From an uncultured Collinsella sp. (lineage in GTDB: Bacteria; Actinomycetota; Coriobacteriia; Coriobacteriales; Coriobacteriaceae), in NCBI GenBank assembly GCA_902489665.1, contig CABUAT010000006.1, forward strand, positions 1 through 64,000: DNA of 64,000 nt. Reading direction: 5' to 3'. The notes beneath the pieces are model-generated. The model saw nothing but the letters and a program-made list of their open reading frames with translations. It was not told where the DNA came from and did not search any database. Positions 17,894 to 27,541 of the stretch are shown piece after piece; position 1 is the stretch's first letter; every line of letters starts with the position of its first letter. A program made the position numbers and the translations under genes.

Positions 17894-19453
17894 TTACTCC
17901 ACCTCGCTCTGAGCGGTCTCGGTACCGAACACAGCGCGGTACATCGGCGTCGCGTGAAGTTCCTCGGTGCTCTGCTCGAGCACGATGCCGGTAGCGGTCT
18001 CCACACCGTGCACGAGGGGCAGCGGGGTGGCGATGCCAAACCACAAGATCATGACAGCCAGGATGATTTCGGGGATAAGCATGAGCGCCGGGGCCTCATG
18101 CTTGCCCATACCCTGGGGCGCATGGCCGAATACCGACTTGAGTGCGATACGGGTGAGCGCGGAGATGGCCACGGTAAGACCGAGGGCGACCACGACGACC
18201 AGCCACATGGGACCGGCGGTAACACCGGCGACAAAAGTCAGGAACTCAGAGATGAACATGCCAAAGGGCGGGAAGGCGGCAAGGCCGAGCAGCGCCAGGA
18301 TGGCGAGCGCGGCGGTTGCGGGCGCAACCTCGACGACGCCCTGGATCTTGGCCAGGCTACGCGTGCCAAAGGCGTGCTGGATGTTGCCGGACACGCAGAA
18401 GGCAAGCGTCTTGGTAAAGCCGTGGAACACGCAGTGCAGCAGGGCCGCGGCGATACCCAGCGGGCCACCGATACCCAGGCACAGGGCGATAACGCCCACG
18501 TTCTCCACAGACGAGTACGCAAAGCGGCGCTTGAGGTCGTCCTGGCGAAACATCGAGAGTGCCGCCACCAAAATGGACAGCGTGCCGACGATCAACAGCA
18601 GAAGTTGCGGATACTCGGCACCCACGGCCTGGATGGTAAAGCCGTAGAAGCGCATGATCACAAGCATGGCACACTTAAGCAGAACACCCGAGAGCAGGGC
18701 CGAGACAGGACTCGGAGCCTGAGAGTGGGCATCGGGCAGCCAAGTGTGCATGGGGAACAGGCCAGCCTTGGTGCCAAAGCCGATCACGATAAACGCAAAG
18801 GCGAGGCGCATGAGCGTCGGGTCGAACTGGTCGGCATACGGCAGCACGCACGACAGGAATGCGGCCTCGTGGGCGTTGGGAATCACGTCGGCGGCGTTGG
18901 CGTAGATCAGCAGCGTACCGAACAGGCCAAATGCCACGCCGGCGGTACAGACCATCGCATACTTCCAAGAAGCCTCGAGGGCCGTCTTGTTCTTGTAGAT
19001 ACCCACCAGGAACACAGTGGAAAGCGTGGTTGCCTCCACGGCGGCCCACGTGAGGATCATGTTGTTGGACAGGCACGCGAGCAGCATGGTGAACACAAAC
19101 AGGCTAAACAGCGCAAAATACTGCTTGGCGCGCTCGGCGGGCATGGAGCCCTCCTCGATATCGGCCTTTACATAGGGCAGCGAGAACAGCCCCGTAAGAA
19201 AACCGATAAAGCCGATGAGCAGCACAAAGATGGCGCCCAGCGAATCGAGGTGGAACCACAGGCCAAGAGCGCTCGCGGTTTCGCCGCTCATAAGGACGTC
19301 GCCGGCCGTCATAATCGACAGCACCAGGACGGCTGCGACGGAGACCAGGTTGAGACCGGCAAACACGTTATAGGACGTGTTCTTGGGCAAAAACGCCATG
19401 ACCAGCGAGAACACCAAAGGAGTCGCGAGCAGGGCGAGAATCAACGTTTCCAT
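17894..19453 (-). CDS. hyfF: Hydrogenase-4 proton-pumping subunit HyfF
   Basis: 519 aa, about 14 membrane helices, NuoL/M/N antiporter-like. Conserved ion-path residues appear in TWLPDAHSQAPSPVSALLSG and in the FHGFTKTLAFCVSG helix. The presence of HyfD, HyfE and HyfF homologues separates this from the smaller Hyc (FHL-1) complex and suggests a larger ion-translocating arm. Three-base spacing to hyfE and hyfG. Confidence 0.9.
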   Translation of the reverse strand: METLILALLATPLVFSLVMAFLPKNTSYNVFAGLNLVSVAAVLVLSIMTAGDVLMSGETASALGLWFHLDSLGAIFVLLIGFIGFLTGLFSLPYVKADIEEGSMPAERAKQYFALFSLFVFTMLLACLSNNMILTWAAVEATTLSTVFLVGIYKNKTALEASWKYAMVCTAGVAFGLFGTLLIYANAADVIPNAHEAAFLSCVLPYADQFDPTLMRLAFAFIVIGFGTKAGLFPMHTWLPDAHSQAPSPVSALLSGVLLKCAMLVIMRFYGFTIQAVGAEYPQLLLLIVGTLSILVAALSMFRQDDLKRRFAYSSVENVGVIALCLGIGGPLGIAAALLHCVFHGFTKTLAFCVSGNIQHAFGTRSLAKIQGVVEVAPATAALAILALLGLAAFPPFGMFISEFLTFVAGVTAGPMWLVVVVALGLTVAISALTRIALKSVFGHAPQGMGKHEAPALMLIPEIILAVMILWFGIATPLPLVHGVETATGIVLEQSTEELHATPMYRAVFGTETAQSEVE

Positions 19454-19456
19454 GGA

Positions 19457-20110
19457 CTACCCCCTCAGCTCGGACAGGTCGCGCGCATCGAGCGAGTGGG
19501 AGTCGTCCCAAATGCGACGCACGACGATGGACATGATGATGACGGCAAAGATGGCGTCGGTGGCGATACCGATCTCGATGATCTCGGGAGCGGTGGGGGC
19601 CAAAAGCGCGAGCGTCACGTGGCTGCCGTTTTCCATAAGGCAGTATCCAAAGATCTGCTTCATGATGTTGCGCTGCGAGATGATGCAGGTGAGGCCCACG
19701 AAGAAGTGAGCGAAGCTAATAGCGAGCGCAGGCGTTGCGACCTCGGCCGTGGGCAGGCTGATCTGCGTCACAACGGCAAAGCAGATCGCGACCTCGACGG
19801 CGATGATGCAGATGGCCCACGCGGGCTTAAGGCCGGCCTTGAGCGATGCGTCGCTCGGCTCGCCCATCTTCTTGTATGCGCGGTTGAGGATGTAAGGGAC
19901 CAGGACGACCTTAGTGATAAAGGCAGATCCGGCCCACATAAGCAGCTCCTGCGCACCGGTAGTAGCACCGAGCGTAGCGAGCAGTCCCACGAGCACCAGC
20001 GACTGCACCGCATACCAGCGAATGGCGTGCTTGATGTTCTTGGAGACGACCACCATGGTGGACGTGACGATCAGAAGGCCGCCAAGGATGTTGACGATCG
20101 AATAACCCAT
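19457..20110 (-). CDS. hyfE: Hydrogenase-4 membrane subunit HyfE
   Basis: 217 aa, E. coli HyfE is 216. Hydrophobic throughout with about six to seven helices; NuoK-like in its C-terminal half. A small subunit of the membrane arm linking antiporter-like proteins. Fourteen bases downstream of hyfD. Confidence 0.88.
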   Translation of the reverse strand: MGYSIVNILGGLLIVTSTMVVVSKNIKHAIRWYAVQSLVLVGLLATLGATTGAQELLMWAGSAFITKVVLVPYILNRAYKKMGEPSDASLKAGLKPAWAICIIAVEVAICFAVVTQISLPTAEVATPALAISFAHFFVGLTCIISQRNIMKQIFGYCLMENGSHVTLALLAPTAPEIIEIGIATDAIFAVIIMSIVVRRIWDDSHSLDARDLSELRG

Positions 20111-20123
20111 GTCGTTCTACCTC

Positions 20124-21581
20124 CTAACCGATCCAGCTGGCCGAAAGCGGGCCGCTGACGATGACCATGATGATGAGCACGATGAACACGAACGCCATCG
20201 CGCGGGGAAGCGGGGCTCCCGCAGCGACCTCTTCGCTCGGCTCGCCGGGCAGGCAATAGCCCATCCACTTGAGGAACCAGGCAAAGGTGGCGACGGTCTC
20301 GGCGACCATGATGCACACGAGCACCAGGATCGCCACGTTGCCGGCACCCACAGAGAAGCCGCCGGCGATGATCTGGAACTTCGAGAAGAACGTGTTCATG
20401 GGCGGCACGCCGGCAATGGCGAGCGCGGCGACACCAAAGCCCACGCCCGAGATCGGGTACTTCTTTACGATGCCGCGAAGCTTGGGCAGCATACGCGTAC
20501 CGAGCGTAAAGGAGAACGAACCGGCGATCAGGAAGAAAAGCGTCTTGGCGAAGGCGTGGTTAAAGATGTGGCAGACGGCGCCATCGAAGGCGAGCTGGCT
20601 GCCAAAGACCGAAAGGCCCAGACCAAAGAACACATAGGAGAGCTGGGCGATCGTGGAGAAGGCCAGCAGGCGCTTCATGTCCTTTTGCGGCAGGTACATA
20701 AGGAAACCAAAGAGCATGGTGACCATGGCGTCGATAATGGCGACCCAACCCACGATCTCGGGAATCTCGCCGGCAGAGACGAGTGCGCGCGCGAACACGC
20801 ACACGCCGACCTTGACCATCGAGGCACCATGCAGGTAGGCCGAAACAGGCGTCGGCGCTTCCATGGCCGAAGGCAGCCACATGTACATGGGGACCTGTGC
20901 GGACTTGGCCCAGGCCGCAAACAGCACGAGCAAAAGGACGATAGCCTTGAGCTTGGTGTCGAGGCCGGCAATCGCGGTGATGGCGAAGGTGCCGGTGTGG
21001 GCAAACACGATGGCGGCGCCCAGATACAGGCCGAGCGCACCGATATGCGTAATGATCAGGGCCTTCATGCCGGCCTTCTTGGCCGTAGGCGACATGTAGT
21101 AGCTAATGAGGCCCCAAGAGCACGCACCCGTGATCTCAAAGAACACGAGCTGGCCCAAAAGGGTCGAGCTGTACACAAGGCCGGCCATGGCGCCGATGAA
21201 GGTCGCGAGGTACGCGTAGAAGCGACGACGCGGTGCGTCGGGATGCTCACGGTTATTCTCGCTCATATAGGGAATCGAATAGATCACGACAAGCAGGCCG
21301 ATACCCACAAAGGCGGGCGCGAGCAGCGTACTCATGCGATCGAAGGTGAATCCCATGACGAGGGTCTGCCCAAACGAGATCAGGGGGACCTGAGTGTCGG
21401 GCATGCCGGCGCCAGCGAAATTCGCGGCGAGGGCGATGGTGCAGACCGTCGAGACGGCGGCACCCAAAACGCTGAACCACTTGGCGTACGGACGGGGGAA
21501 CAGGGCGACGAGCACCGAGGCCACCATCGGGGCCGCGATAGCGACCAAGCCGAGAAGGGACAGACTGACTGCAAATGACAT
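20124..21581 (-). CDS. hyfD: Hydrogenase-4 proton-pumping subunit HyfD
   Basis: 485 aa, E. coli HyfD is 479. A second NuoL/M/N-type antiporter subunit with 14 or so helices; the MYMWLPSAMEAPTPVSAYLHGA stretch and FNHAFAKTLFF carry the conserved Lys/His positions of the proton channel. Part of hyfABCDEFGHI, 15 bases after hyfC. Confidence 0.9.
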   Translation of the reverse strand: MSFAVSLSLLGLVAIAAPMVASVLVALFPRPYAKWFSVLGAAVSTVCTIALAANFAGAGMPDTQVPLISFGQTLVMGFTFDRMSTLLAPAFVGIGLLVVIYSIPYMSENNREHPDAPRRRFYAYLATFIGAMAGLVYSSTLLGQLVFFEITGACSWGLISYYMSPTAKKAGMKALIITHIGALGLYLGAAIVFAHTGTFAITAIAGLDTKLKAIVLLLVLFAAWAKSAQVPMYMWLPSAMEAPTPVSAYLHGASMVKVGVCVFARALVSAGEIPEIVGWVAIIDAMVTMLFGFLMYLPQKDMKRLLAFSTIAQLSYVFFGLGLSVFGSQLAFDGAVCHIFNHAFAKTLFFLIAGSFSFTLGTRMLPKLRGIVKKYPISGVGFGVAALAIAGVPPMNTFFSKFQIIAGGFSVGAGNVAILVLVCIMVAETVATFAWFLKWMGYCLPGEPSEEVAAGAPLPRAMAFVFIVLIIMVIVSGPLSASWIG

Positions 21582-21596
21582 TGTTTCTCCCTTCTC

Positions 21597-22523
21597 CTAC
21601 ACGCCGACGACCACGAAGACAAACGCCAGAACGGCGATGCCCACGACGGCCCAGGTCTGATTGCCAAGCACCTTAAAACGCGAGCGCGAGCAGGAGTTCT
21701 CGATCACGCCGCATACGACAAAGTCGATCAGGCACTTAACAAGGAAGATGACCGCGCCCAGAACGGCCGCGATACCCACGGCCGCGGGCTCGCCCCAGGG
21801 GACGAAGATCGCGCAGAACCAGGCGACGACCAGGACCTGCTTCATGGACATGGCGAGCTTGGCCATCGCAAGCGACGGGCCGGAAAGCTCAGCGAGCGGA
21901 CCTTCCTGGAGCTCCTGCTCGGCCTCGGCCTGATCAAACGGCAGCTTGCCGAGTTCCATGTAGCAGGCAATCGCAAAGGCGATGCCGGCGAGGATCACAG
22001 CGACCGGCGCGTCGATGGCGCCCGTCATGATGTGCTGGCCCATGGTGGCGATGTCGGTGGAGCCGCACACCAGGGCGGCGGCAAACAGCGCCAGCAGCAT
22101 GGACGGCTCGATGAGCACGCTCATGAGCAGCTCGCGGACGCCGCCGATACCGGCGTAGGCGTTGGACGAATCCACACCGCAGAGGGCGAAGAAGAAGCGG
22201 GCGAGCGCCAGGCTGTACATGATGGTGATGGCGTCACCAAAGACCGGGATGGGGCTTTGTGCCGTAAAGAGCGGCAGACCCATCGCGAGCATAAAGGCGA
22301 CGGCGAAGAACAGCGGCGGCATGATGCGCAGCGCAAAGCTCGCATCCTCGCTCTGGGACTCGGGGCGCGCAAAGAGCTTGGCCAGGTCGCGGTAGTCCTG
22401 CATGATGCTGGGGCCGCGACGGTTGTGCATCTTGGCGCGGATCACGCGGCCGAGACCGGAGAAGAACGGCGCGACGGCCATAACGACCACGCCCTGCAGA
22501 ACGGCAAGTACGATGTTGTTCAT
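21597..22523 (-). CDS. hyfC: Hydrogenase-4 membrane anchor HyfC (NuoH-like)
   Basis: 308 aa, about eight helices, homologous to HycD/HyfC and NuoH, the subunit that joins the soluble hydrogenase module to the membrane arm. Recognisable segments are RRGPSIMQDYRDLAKLF near the N-terminus and an acidic loop (QAEAEQELQEGPLAELSG). Twelve bases after hyfB. Confidence 0.92.
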   Translation of the reverse strand: MNNIVLAVLQGVVVMAVAPFFSGLGRVIRAKMHNRRGPSIMQDYRDLAKLFARPESQSEDASFALRIMPPLFFAVAFMLAMGLPLFTAQSPIPVFGDAITIMYSLALARFFFALCGVDSSNAYAGIGGVRELLMSVLIEPSMLLALFAAALVCGSTDIATMGQHIMTGAIDAPVAVILAGIAFAIACYMELGKLPFDQAEAEQELQEGPLAELSGPSLAMAKLAMSMKQVLVVAWFCAIFVPWGEPAAVGIAAVLGAVIFLVKCLIDFVVCGVIENSCSRSRFKVLGNQTWAVVGIAVLAFVFVVVGV

Positions 22524-22535
22524 GCTCTCCCCTCC

Positions 22536-24554
22536 TTAACCCATTTGCACGGCGAGCACGAGGAACACCACGAGTGCCGCGACGATGTAGCAGATATAGA
22601 TGCTGTAGTTGCCGCCCTCGAGCTTAGTCGCGAGGTCGGCGAGCTTCTCGACACCCTTATGCGGGGCATCGACGAGAACCTTGTCGGGTACGGGCTCCAC
22701 AGCCTCGGCCACACCGGTGAGCTTCTGGAAGAAGTGCGCGATGGACCAGCAGACGGCCGTGCAGCGGTCGCGCAGCGTGTAGAGCGGCTGCATAAACCAG
22801 GACACCTCGGAGGCGAAGGTCGTGGCCACGACGGGCATATGCTCGTTGGGAGCATAGCCGCATGCCCACGGCTGGGACTTCTGCACCTTGCCGACGGTCT
22901 TGAGCTTGCGATAACCGCAGGCAAGGCCGACGAGCACCACGAGCGCAATAGCGATCGCGGGCGTGGAGGTGGCAGCGCCGGAGTACTGGTTCATGAGCTC
23001 CATGCCCTCGGCGGCAAACACGCCACCGTACGGATGCAGCACGGACGCAGCGACATCGACCAGCACGGGCGCGATCACGGGAGCGCCAATGCCCAGCACG
23101 ACGCAGATGGCCGCGAGCAGGCCCTGCGCAAACACCATGGGGGCGGGAACCTCCTTGGCATTGGCCGCGGCCTCGGAGCGGGGCGCGGAGGCAAAGGAGA
23201 CGCCATAGGCCTTGACGAAGCATGTGACAGCCAGCGCGCCGGTAATGGCAAGCGCGACGGCAGCGAACACGGCCACGATCATGACGGCCTTGTCGCCCTG
23301 CATGGCAGCGTTAAAGAGCGACTGGTAGGTAAACCACTCGGACACAAAGCCGTTGAAGGGCGGGATGGCCGAGATGGCAAGCGCGCCAATAAGGAAGCAG
23401 ATGGCCGTAGCCGGCATACGACGGAACAGGCCGCCCATCTTCTCCATATTGCGCGTACCCGTGGAGTACAGCAGCGCACCGGCGCCCAAGAACAGCTCGC
23501 CCTTAAACATCGCGTGGTTAAACGTGTGGTAGAGGGCGGCCATCAGAGCCAGGACGGCGATGCCGACCGAGTTGAGCGCCATAGCGGCCATGGAGGCGCC
23601 GACGCCGAGCAGAATGATGCCGATGTTCTCGACGGAGTGATAGGCCAGCAGGCGCTTGATGTCATGCTCCTGCAGGGCGAAGGCCACGCCGAGGACCGAC
23701 GAGATCGCACCGAAGACCATGACCATAAGGCCCCACCAGACCTGAACGCCCGAGGCGGAGAGCAGGTCGAGGCCCACCTTGAGGATGCCGAAGATACCGA
23801 TCTTGATCATGCCGCCGGACATGAGGGCCGACACGTTGGACGGCGCCTCGGGATGCGCCTTGGGCAGCCAGCCGTGCAGCGGGATGATACCGGCCTTGGC
23901 GCCAAAGCCAAAGAAGGCGAGCACAAAGCACACGGATGCGACCGCGGGGCTAAACTGCGTAGCGCGGAAATCCGCAAAGGCAAACGAGCCACCGGCGAAG
24001 TTGGTCATGGTGAGGAAGCTCGCCATGATGAGCACAAAGCCCACGTGCGCGATCACAAAGTAGAGCCAACCGCCATGGATGGAGTTCTCGTTCTCCTCGA
24101 TCACGACCAGGAAGTACGAGGTCAGCGACATGAGCTCAAAGGCGACCAGGAACCAAAACACGTTGTCGGCGGTGATGACGAGCATCATGGACGCCACAAA
24201 GGTGTTAAAGAAGAAGCCGGCGCGGCCCTTTTTGCCCGGGTACTCATCAAAGTAGTTGAGACCGTAGATCGAGCCGGCAAACGCGAGCACCGAGATGAGC
24301 GCCACGAACAGGCCGGACAGCTGGTTGAGCAGCAGCTGGAAATGGGCAAACGGGAAGAACACGATGGTGTCGACCGACGTGACATCGCCCAGCACGGCCT
24401 GGATACCGGCCACAAACGAAAGCACCGCGGCGACGGCGCCGATTAGGCAGCCGGCGGTCTTGGCGGCGTTATCGGCCTTGATCAGCAGAACCGAGGCGAG
24501 CGCACCGATGCACGAGACGGCAAGCGATGCGATAAACAGCGTCATGCTATCCAT
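22536..24554 (-). CDS. hyfB: Hydrogenase-4 proton-pumping subunit HyfB
   Basis: 672 aa, the same length as E. coli HyfB. The largest antiporter-like subunit (NuoL-type core plus C-terminal extra helices), with LHGWLPKAHPEAPSNVSAL and FNHAMFKGELFLGAGAL near the ion channel. The start at 24554 overlaps the hyfA stop by 8 bases, and GGGAG precedes it. Confidence 0.92.
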   Translation of the reverse strand: MDSMTLFIASLAVSCIGALASVLLIKADNAAKTAGCLIGAVAAVLSFVAGIQAVLGDVTSVDTIVFFPFAHFQLLLNQLSGLFVALISVLAFAGSIYGLNYFDEYPGKKGRAGFFFNTFVASMMLVITADNVFWFLVAFELMSLTSYFLVVIEENENSIHGGWLYFVIAHVGFVLIMASFLTMTNFAGGSFAFADFRATQFSPAVASVCFVLAFFGFGAKAGIIPLHGWLPKAHPEAPSNVSALMSGGMIKIGIFGILKVGLDLLSASGVQVWWGLMVMVFGAISSVLGVAFALQEHDIKRLLAYHSVENIGIILLGVGASMAAMALNSVGIAVLALMAALYHTFNHAMFKGELFLGAGALLYSTGTRNMEKMGGLFRRMPATAICFLIGALAISAIPPFNGFVSEWFTYQSLFNAAMQGDKAVMIVAVFAAVALAITGALAVTCFVKAYGVSFASAPRSEAAANAKEVPAPMVFAQGLLAAICVVLGIGAPVIAPVLVDVAASVLHPYGGVFAAEGMELMNQYSGAATSTPAIAIALVVLVGLACGYRKLKTVGKVQKSQPWACGYAPNEHMPVVATTFASEVSWFMQPLYTLRDRCTAVCWSIAHFFQKLTGVAEAVEPVPDKVLVDAPHKGVEKLADLATKLEGGNYSIYICYIVAALVVFLVLAVQMG

Positions 24555-25164
24555 TGTTTACGCTCCCTTCTGCTTTCTCGGACAGGCCCTGGGCCACAGC
24601 GGTAACGTCGACGACTGGACCGTTTTCGATCGAGCGCAAGCGCTTGGCCTCGTCGAGCTCGCGATCGGCCGCGCCGCCCATGACGGTCAGCGCCTTGGTG
24701 GGGCACGCCGCCACACAATGCGGGCCGTCCGGATCGAAGGCGCACAGGTCGCACTTGACAGCGCAGGTGTACTGGCCAGGAGCCCACGTAAGCAGGCTGC
24801 TCAGGGACTTAGGATACGAAGGCGTCGGGTCGCACATGCCTGCGACACCGGCGATAGACGTGCCATCGGGATGGATGGCTCCGAAGGGGCACGCGATGGC
24901 GCACAGCCTGCACCCGATGCACTCCTGCTCCTTGACGTGGATGCGGTCGCCATCGTGCTCGATGGCATTCACCGGGCAGACCTCGGCGCAGGGGGCACCC
25001 TCGCAATGGTGGCAGGCAAGGGCGGCCGAAATACCGCCGGTCTTCACGAGCGCCAGGCGCGGCGTATCCTGAAGACCCTGCATCCGGTGGGCGTCGGCAC
25101 AGGCGGACTGGCATGTTCCGCAGCCGATGCACCTCTCCGGGTTGATGTCGATGAAGCGGTTCAT
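24547..25164 (-). CDS. hyfA: Hydrogenase-4 iron-sulfur protein HyfA
   Basis: 205 aa, same length as E. coli HyfA. A polyferredoxin with four [4Fe-4S] motifs (CIGCGTCQSAC, CHHCEGAPCAEVCP, CIGCRLCAIACP, CDLCAFDPDGPHCVAACP). It carries electrons from the formate dehydrogenase to the hydrogenase core. ATG at 25164 has GGAAG at proper distance; the GTG two codons earlier is too close to it. About 80 bases separate it from fdhF, and that gap holds a strong hairpin. Confidence 0.92.
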   Translation of the reverse strand: MNRFIDINPERCIGCGTCQSACADAHRMQGLQDTPRLALVKTGGISAALACHHCEGAPCAEVCPVNAIEHDGDRIHVKEQECIGCRLCAIACPFGAIHPDGTSIAGVAGMCDPTPSYPKSLSSLLTWAPGQYTCAVKCDLCAFDPDGPHCVAACPTKALTVMGGAADRELDEAKRLRSIENGPVVDVTAVAQGLSEKAEGSVNNG

Positions 25165-25186
25165 CCCCACTTCCTTTCAAAATAAC

Positions 25187-25221
25187 GGGCCGGGCTCCCG
25201 AACGTACGGGACGCCCGGCCC
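25187..25221 (-). other. Strong intercistronic hairpin between fdhF and hyfA
   Basis: Stem GGGCCGGGC/GCCCGGCCC continuing into TCCCG/CGGGA with a 6-nt loop. On the minus strand it is followed by GTTATTTTG, a poor terminator tract. It could be an attenuator, a partial terminator or an mRNA-processing and stability element that sets fdhF expression apart from hyf. Confidence 0.6.
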
Positions 25222-25242
25222 AAAAAGCCAACGAGAACGGAA

Positions 25243-27465
25243 CTACACGATTTGATTCACGTGCGTCTCGTCGTCGAACTTGGCGGCGCCGGGCTCAACG
25301 TCCTGGGGAGCGGCGGCGTCCACCAGAGCCTGCTTGAGCTCGGTGTACTGACGCTCGACCTCGCCCTCGGCCCAGACCTGGTCGGCGATAGCGTCGACCT
25401 GGCAGGCGGAGAACTTGTCCTCGGGCGTATGCGAGACCGGGTCAACCTTGTGAATGGTCAGCTCGTTGCACTTGCCGATCCACCACTGGTAGGTCATATA
25501 GACCGTGCCCTTATTGATGCGGTCGCTCACGTCGGCGCGGCTGTATACCTGGCCGCGGCGGCTGTGAATCGAGACGATGTCGCCGTTCTTGATGCCGCGC
25601 GCCTCGGCGTCCGCGGGATTCATGCGGACAAAGCCGGGCTCGTCGGCAAGCAGCGCCAACGTCTTGCAGTTGCCGGTCATCGAACGGCAGCTGTAGTGGC
25701 CGACCTCGCGGACGGTGCACAGGATGAGCGGGTACTCATCGTCGGGAAGCTCGGAGGGCGCCTCCCAGTCGTGCGCCATCAGGTTGGCACGGCCGTCCTT
25801 GGTGGTGAACTTGCCACCAGCGAACATGTCGGCCGTGCCGTGGTCGTTCACATCGGTGCTCTTGACCGGCCACTGGGCGTAACCGCCCTCGGGAGCCATC
25901 TTCTCGTAGGTCGCGCCCACAAAGTTGGGGCACAGGCTAATGCACTCGTTCCAGATCTGCTCGGTGTTGTCGTAGTGCATGGGGTAGCCCATGCGCGTAG
26001 ACAGGTCCGCGAAGATCTCCCAGTCGTGGCGGCACTCGCCCTTGGGCGGAACGGCCGCGTCAAAGTGCTGGAAGCTACGGTCAGACGCGGTAAAGACACC
26101 CTCGTGCTCGCCCCAAGAGGTAGCGGGCAGGATGACGTCGGCGAGCATGGTCGTCTGCGTCATAAAGATGTCCTGGCAGATGAACAGATCCAGCTCGGAG
26201 AGCGTCTTGCGCATACCGGCCGAATCGGGCTCGGTCTGCACCGGGTCCTCGCCGTAGTTGTAGAAGCAGTGCACCTTGCCCTCGTCGACCAGGTGACCCA
26301 GGTCGGTGAGCTTGTAGCCCTCCTCCAAGGGGAGCTTTTCCTCGGGCACGCCCCAAGCCTTGGCAAACTTGGCGCGAGCGGCGGGGTCGGTGACTTTCTG
26401 GTAGCCAGGGTACAGGTTGGGCAGCATGCCCATATCGCAGGAGCCCTGGACGTTGTTCTGACCGCGCACGGGCGCGAGGCCGGAGTTGGGTTTGCCGATC
26501 TGGCCGGCAACGCAGGCGATGGAGGCGATGGTGTGCACCGTCTTCAGGTTCTGCTTCTGCTGGCATACGCCCATGCCCCAGCCAATGATGGCAGAGGGCT
26601 TCGCCGTGGCGTACATCTCGGCAGCTTGGTGGATCAACGCAGGCTCGACGCCCGTGATGTCCTGTACGGATTCGGGAGTGTAGTTCTTGATGGTCTCCCA
26701 CCACTCGTCAAAGCCGTTCGTGTGCTCGGCGACGAATTCCTTGTCGTAGAGGCCATCGTTGACCAAGCAGTTGGCAAAGGCGTTGAGGAACGCAACGTTG
26801 CAACCGTTCTTGATCGGAAGGTAGAGATCGGCGATACGCGCAGTTTCGATATGGCGCGGATCGGCGACGATGATCTTGCAACCCTTTTCTTTGGCTCGCA
26901 CGATACGCCTTGCGACGATGGGGTGCGAATCGGCAGGGTTATAGCCGAAGAGGAAAATGCAGCCCGCATCCTCCATACCGGGGATGGAGCATGACATGCA
27001 ACCTGAACCAACCGTGTCCATCAGACCGAGGACAGTAGGGCCGTGTCAAGTACGGGCGCAGTTGTCCACGCTGTGGGTGCCGATGCACGCACGCGTAAAC
27101 TTCTGCATGACGTAGTTCGCCTCATTGCCGCCGCCTCGCGAAGAGCCGGTGGTCATGACAGCGTTAGGACCATATTCGTCAATTATGGCCTGCATCTTAG
27201 ATGCGGTGAAATCCAGCGCCTCGTCCCAGCTTACGCGCTCAAGATCCGCGCCCTTAGTGCGGCGGATCATCGGGTGCAGCACGCGAGGAGTCAAGATCTT
27301 GGTGTCGTTGATGAAGTCGTAGCCGCTCATGCCCTTAAGGCACAGCTCGCTCTGGTTGGTGATGCCGTTGAGCGGTTCGGTGCCCACGACCTGGCCGTTT
27401 TGGACCAGGAGGTTAAACTGGCAACCGGCGCCGCAGTACGGGCAGATCACTTTATGCTTCTCCAT
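25243..27465 (-). CDS. fdhF: Formate dehydrogenase H, selenocysteine at residue 140 (UGA 27046-27048)
   Basis: 740 aa when the in-frame TGA at 27046-27048 is read as Sec; simple ORF calling splits it into two pieces. The context VDNCART-U-HGPTVLGL is the FdhF active site: U140 as Mo ligand and H141, both at the same numbers as E. coli FdhF. C8, C11, C15 and C42 bind the [4Fe-4S] cluster and K44 follows. It oxidises formate to CO2 and feeds the hydrogenase; cytoplasmic, no TAT signal. A SECIS-like hairpin lies 11 nt after the UGA. Start 27465 follows GGAAGG. The partner electron carrier HydN is upstream and hyfA downstream. Confidence 0.96.
27015..27048 (-). promoter_or_regulatory. SECIS element of fdhF with its UGA codon
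   Basis: After UGA there are 11 nt, then stem UGUCC/GGACA closing a 10-nt loop UCGGUCUGAU. In E. coli fdhF the hairpin has the same 11-nt offset and a GGUCU in its loop, which SelB contacts. The stem is short (5 bp), but position and loop match. Confidence 0.82.
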
Positions 27466-27541
27466 GACACCCTCCTTCCTTTCTCTGCTACCGAATGCTC
27501 GGTACTTATTTGACAATCATTGGGCTTGTATGGCCGCCCGC

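Noticed and set aside
15917..20158. 1413-codon open frame on the plus strand
   Set aside because: It is antisense to hyfF, hyfG, hyfE and part of hyfH, has low-complexity Gly/His/Arg/Asp content and no ribosome site. Long antisense frames are expected in GC-rich DNA.
27015..27048. Apparent frameshift or nonsense mutation splitting the formate dehydrogenase
   Set aside because: Frame is identical on both sides and the TGA falls exactly at the Sec position, so it is recoding, not decay.
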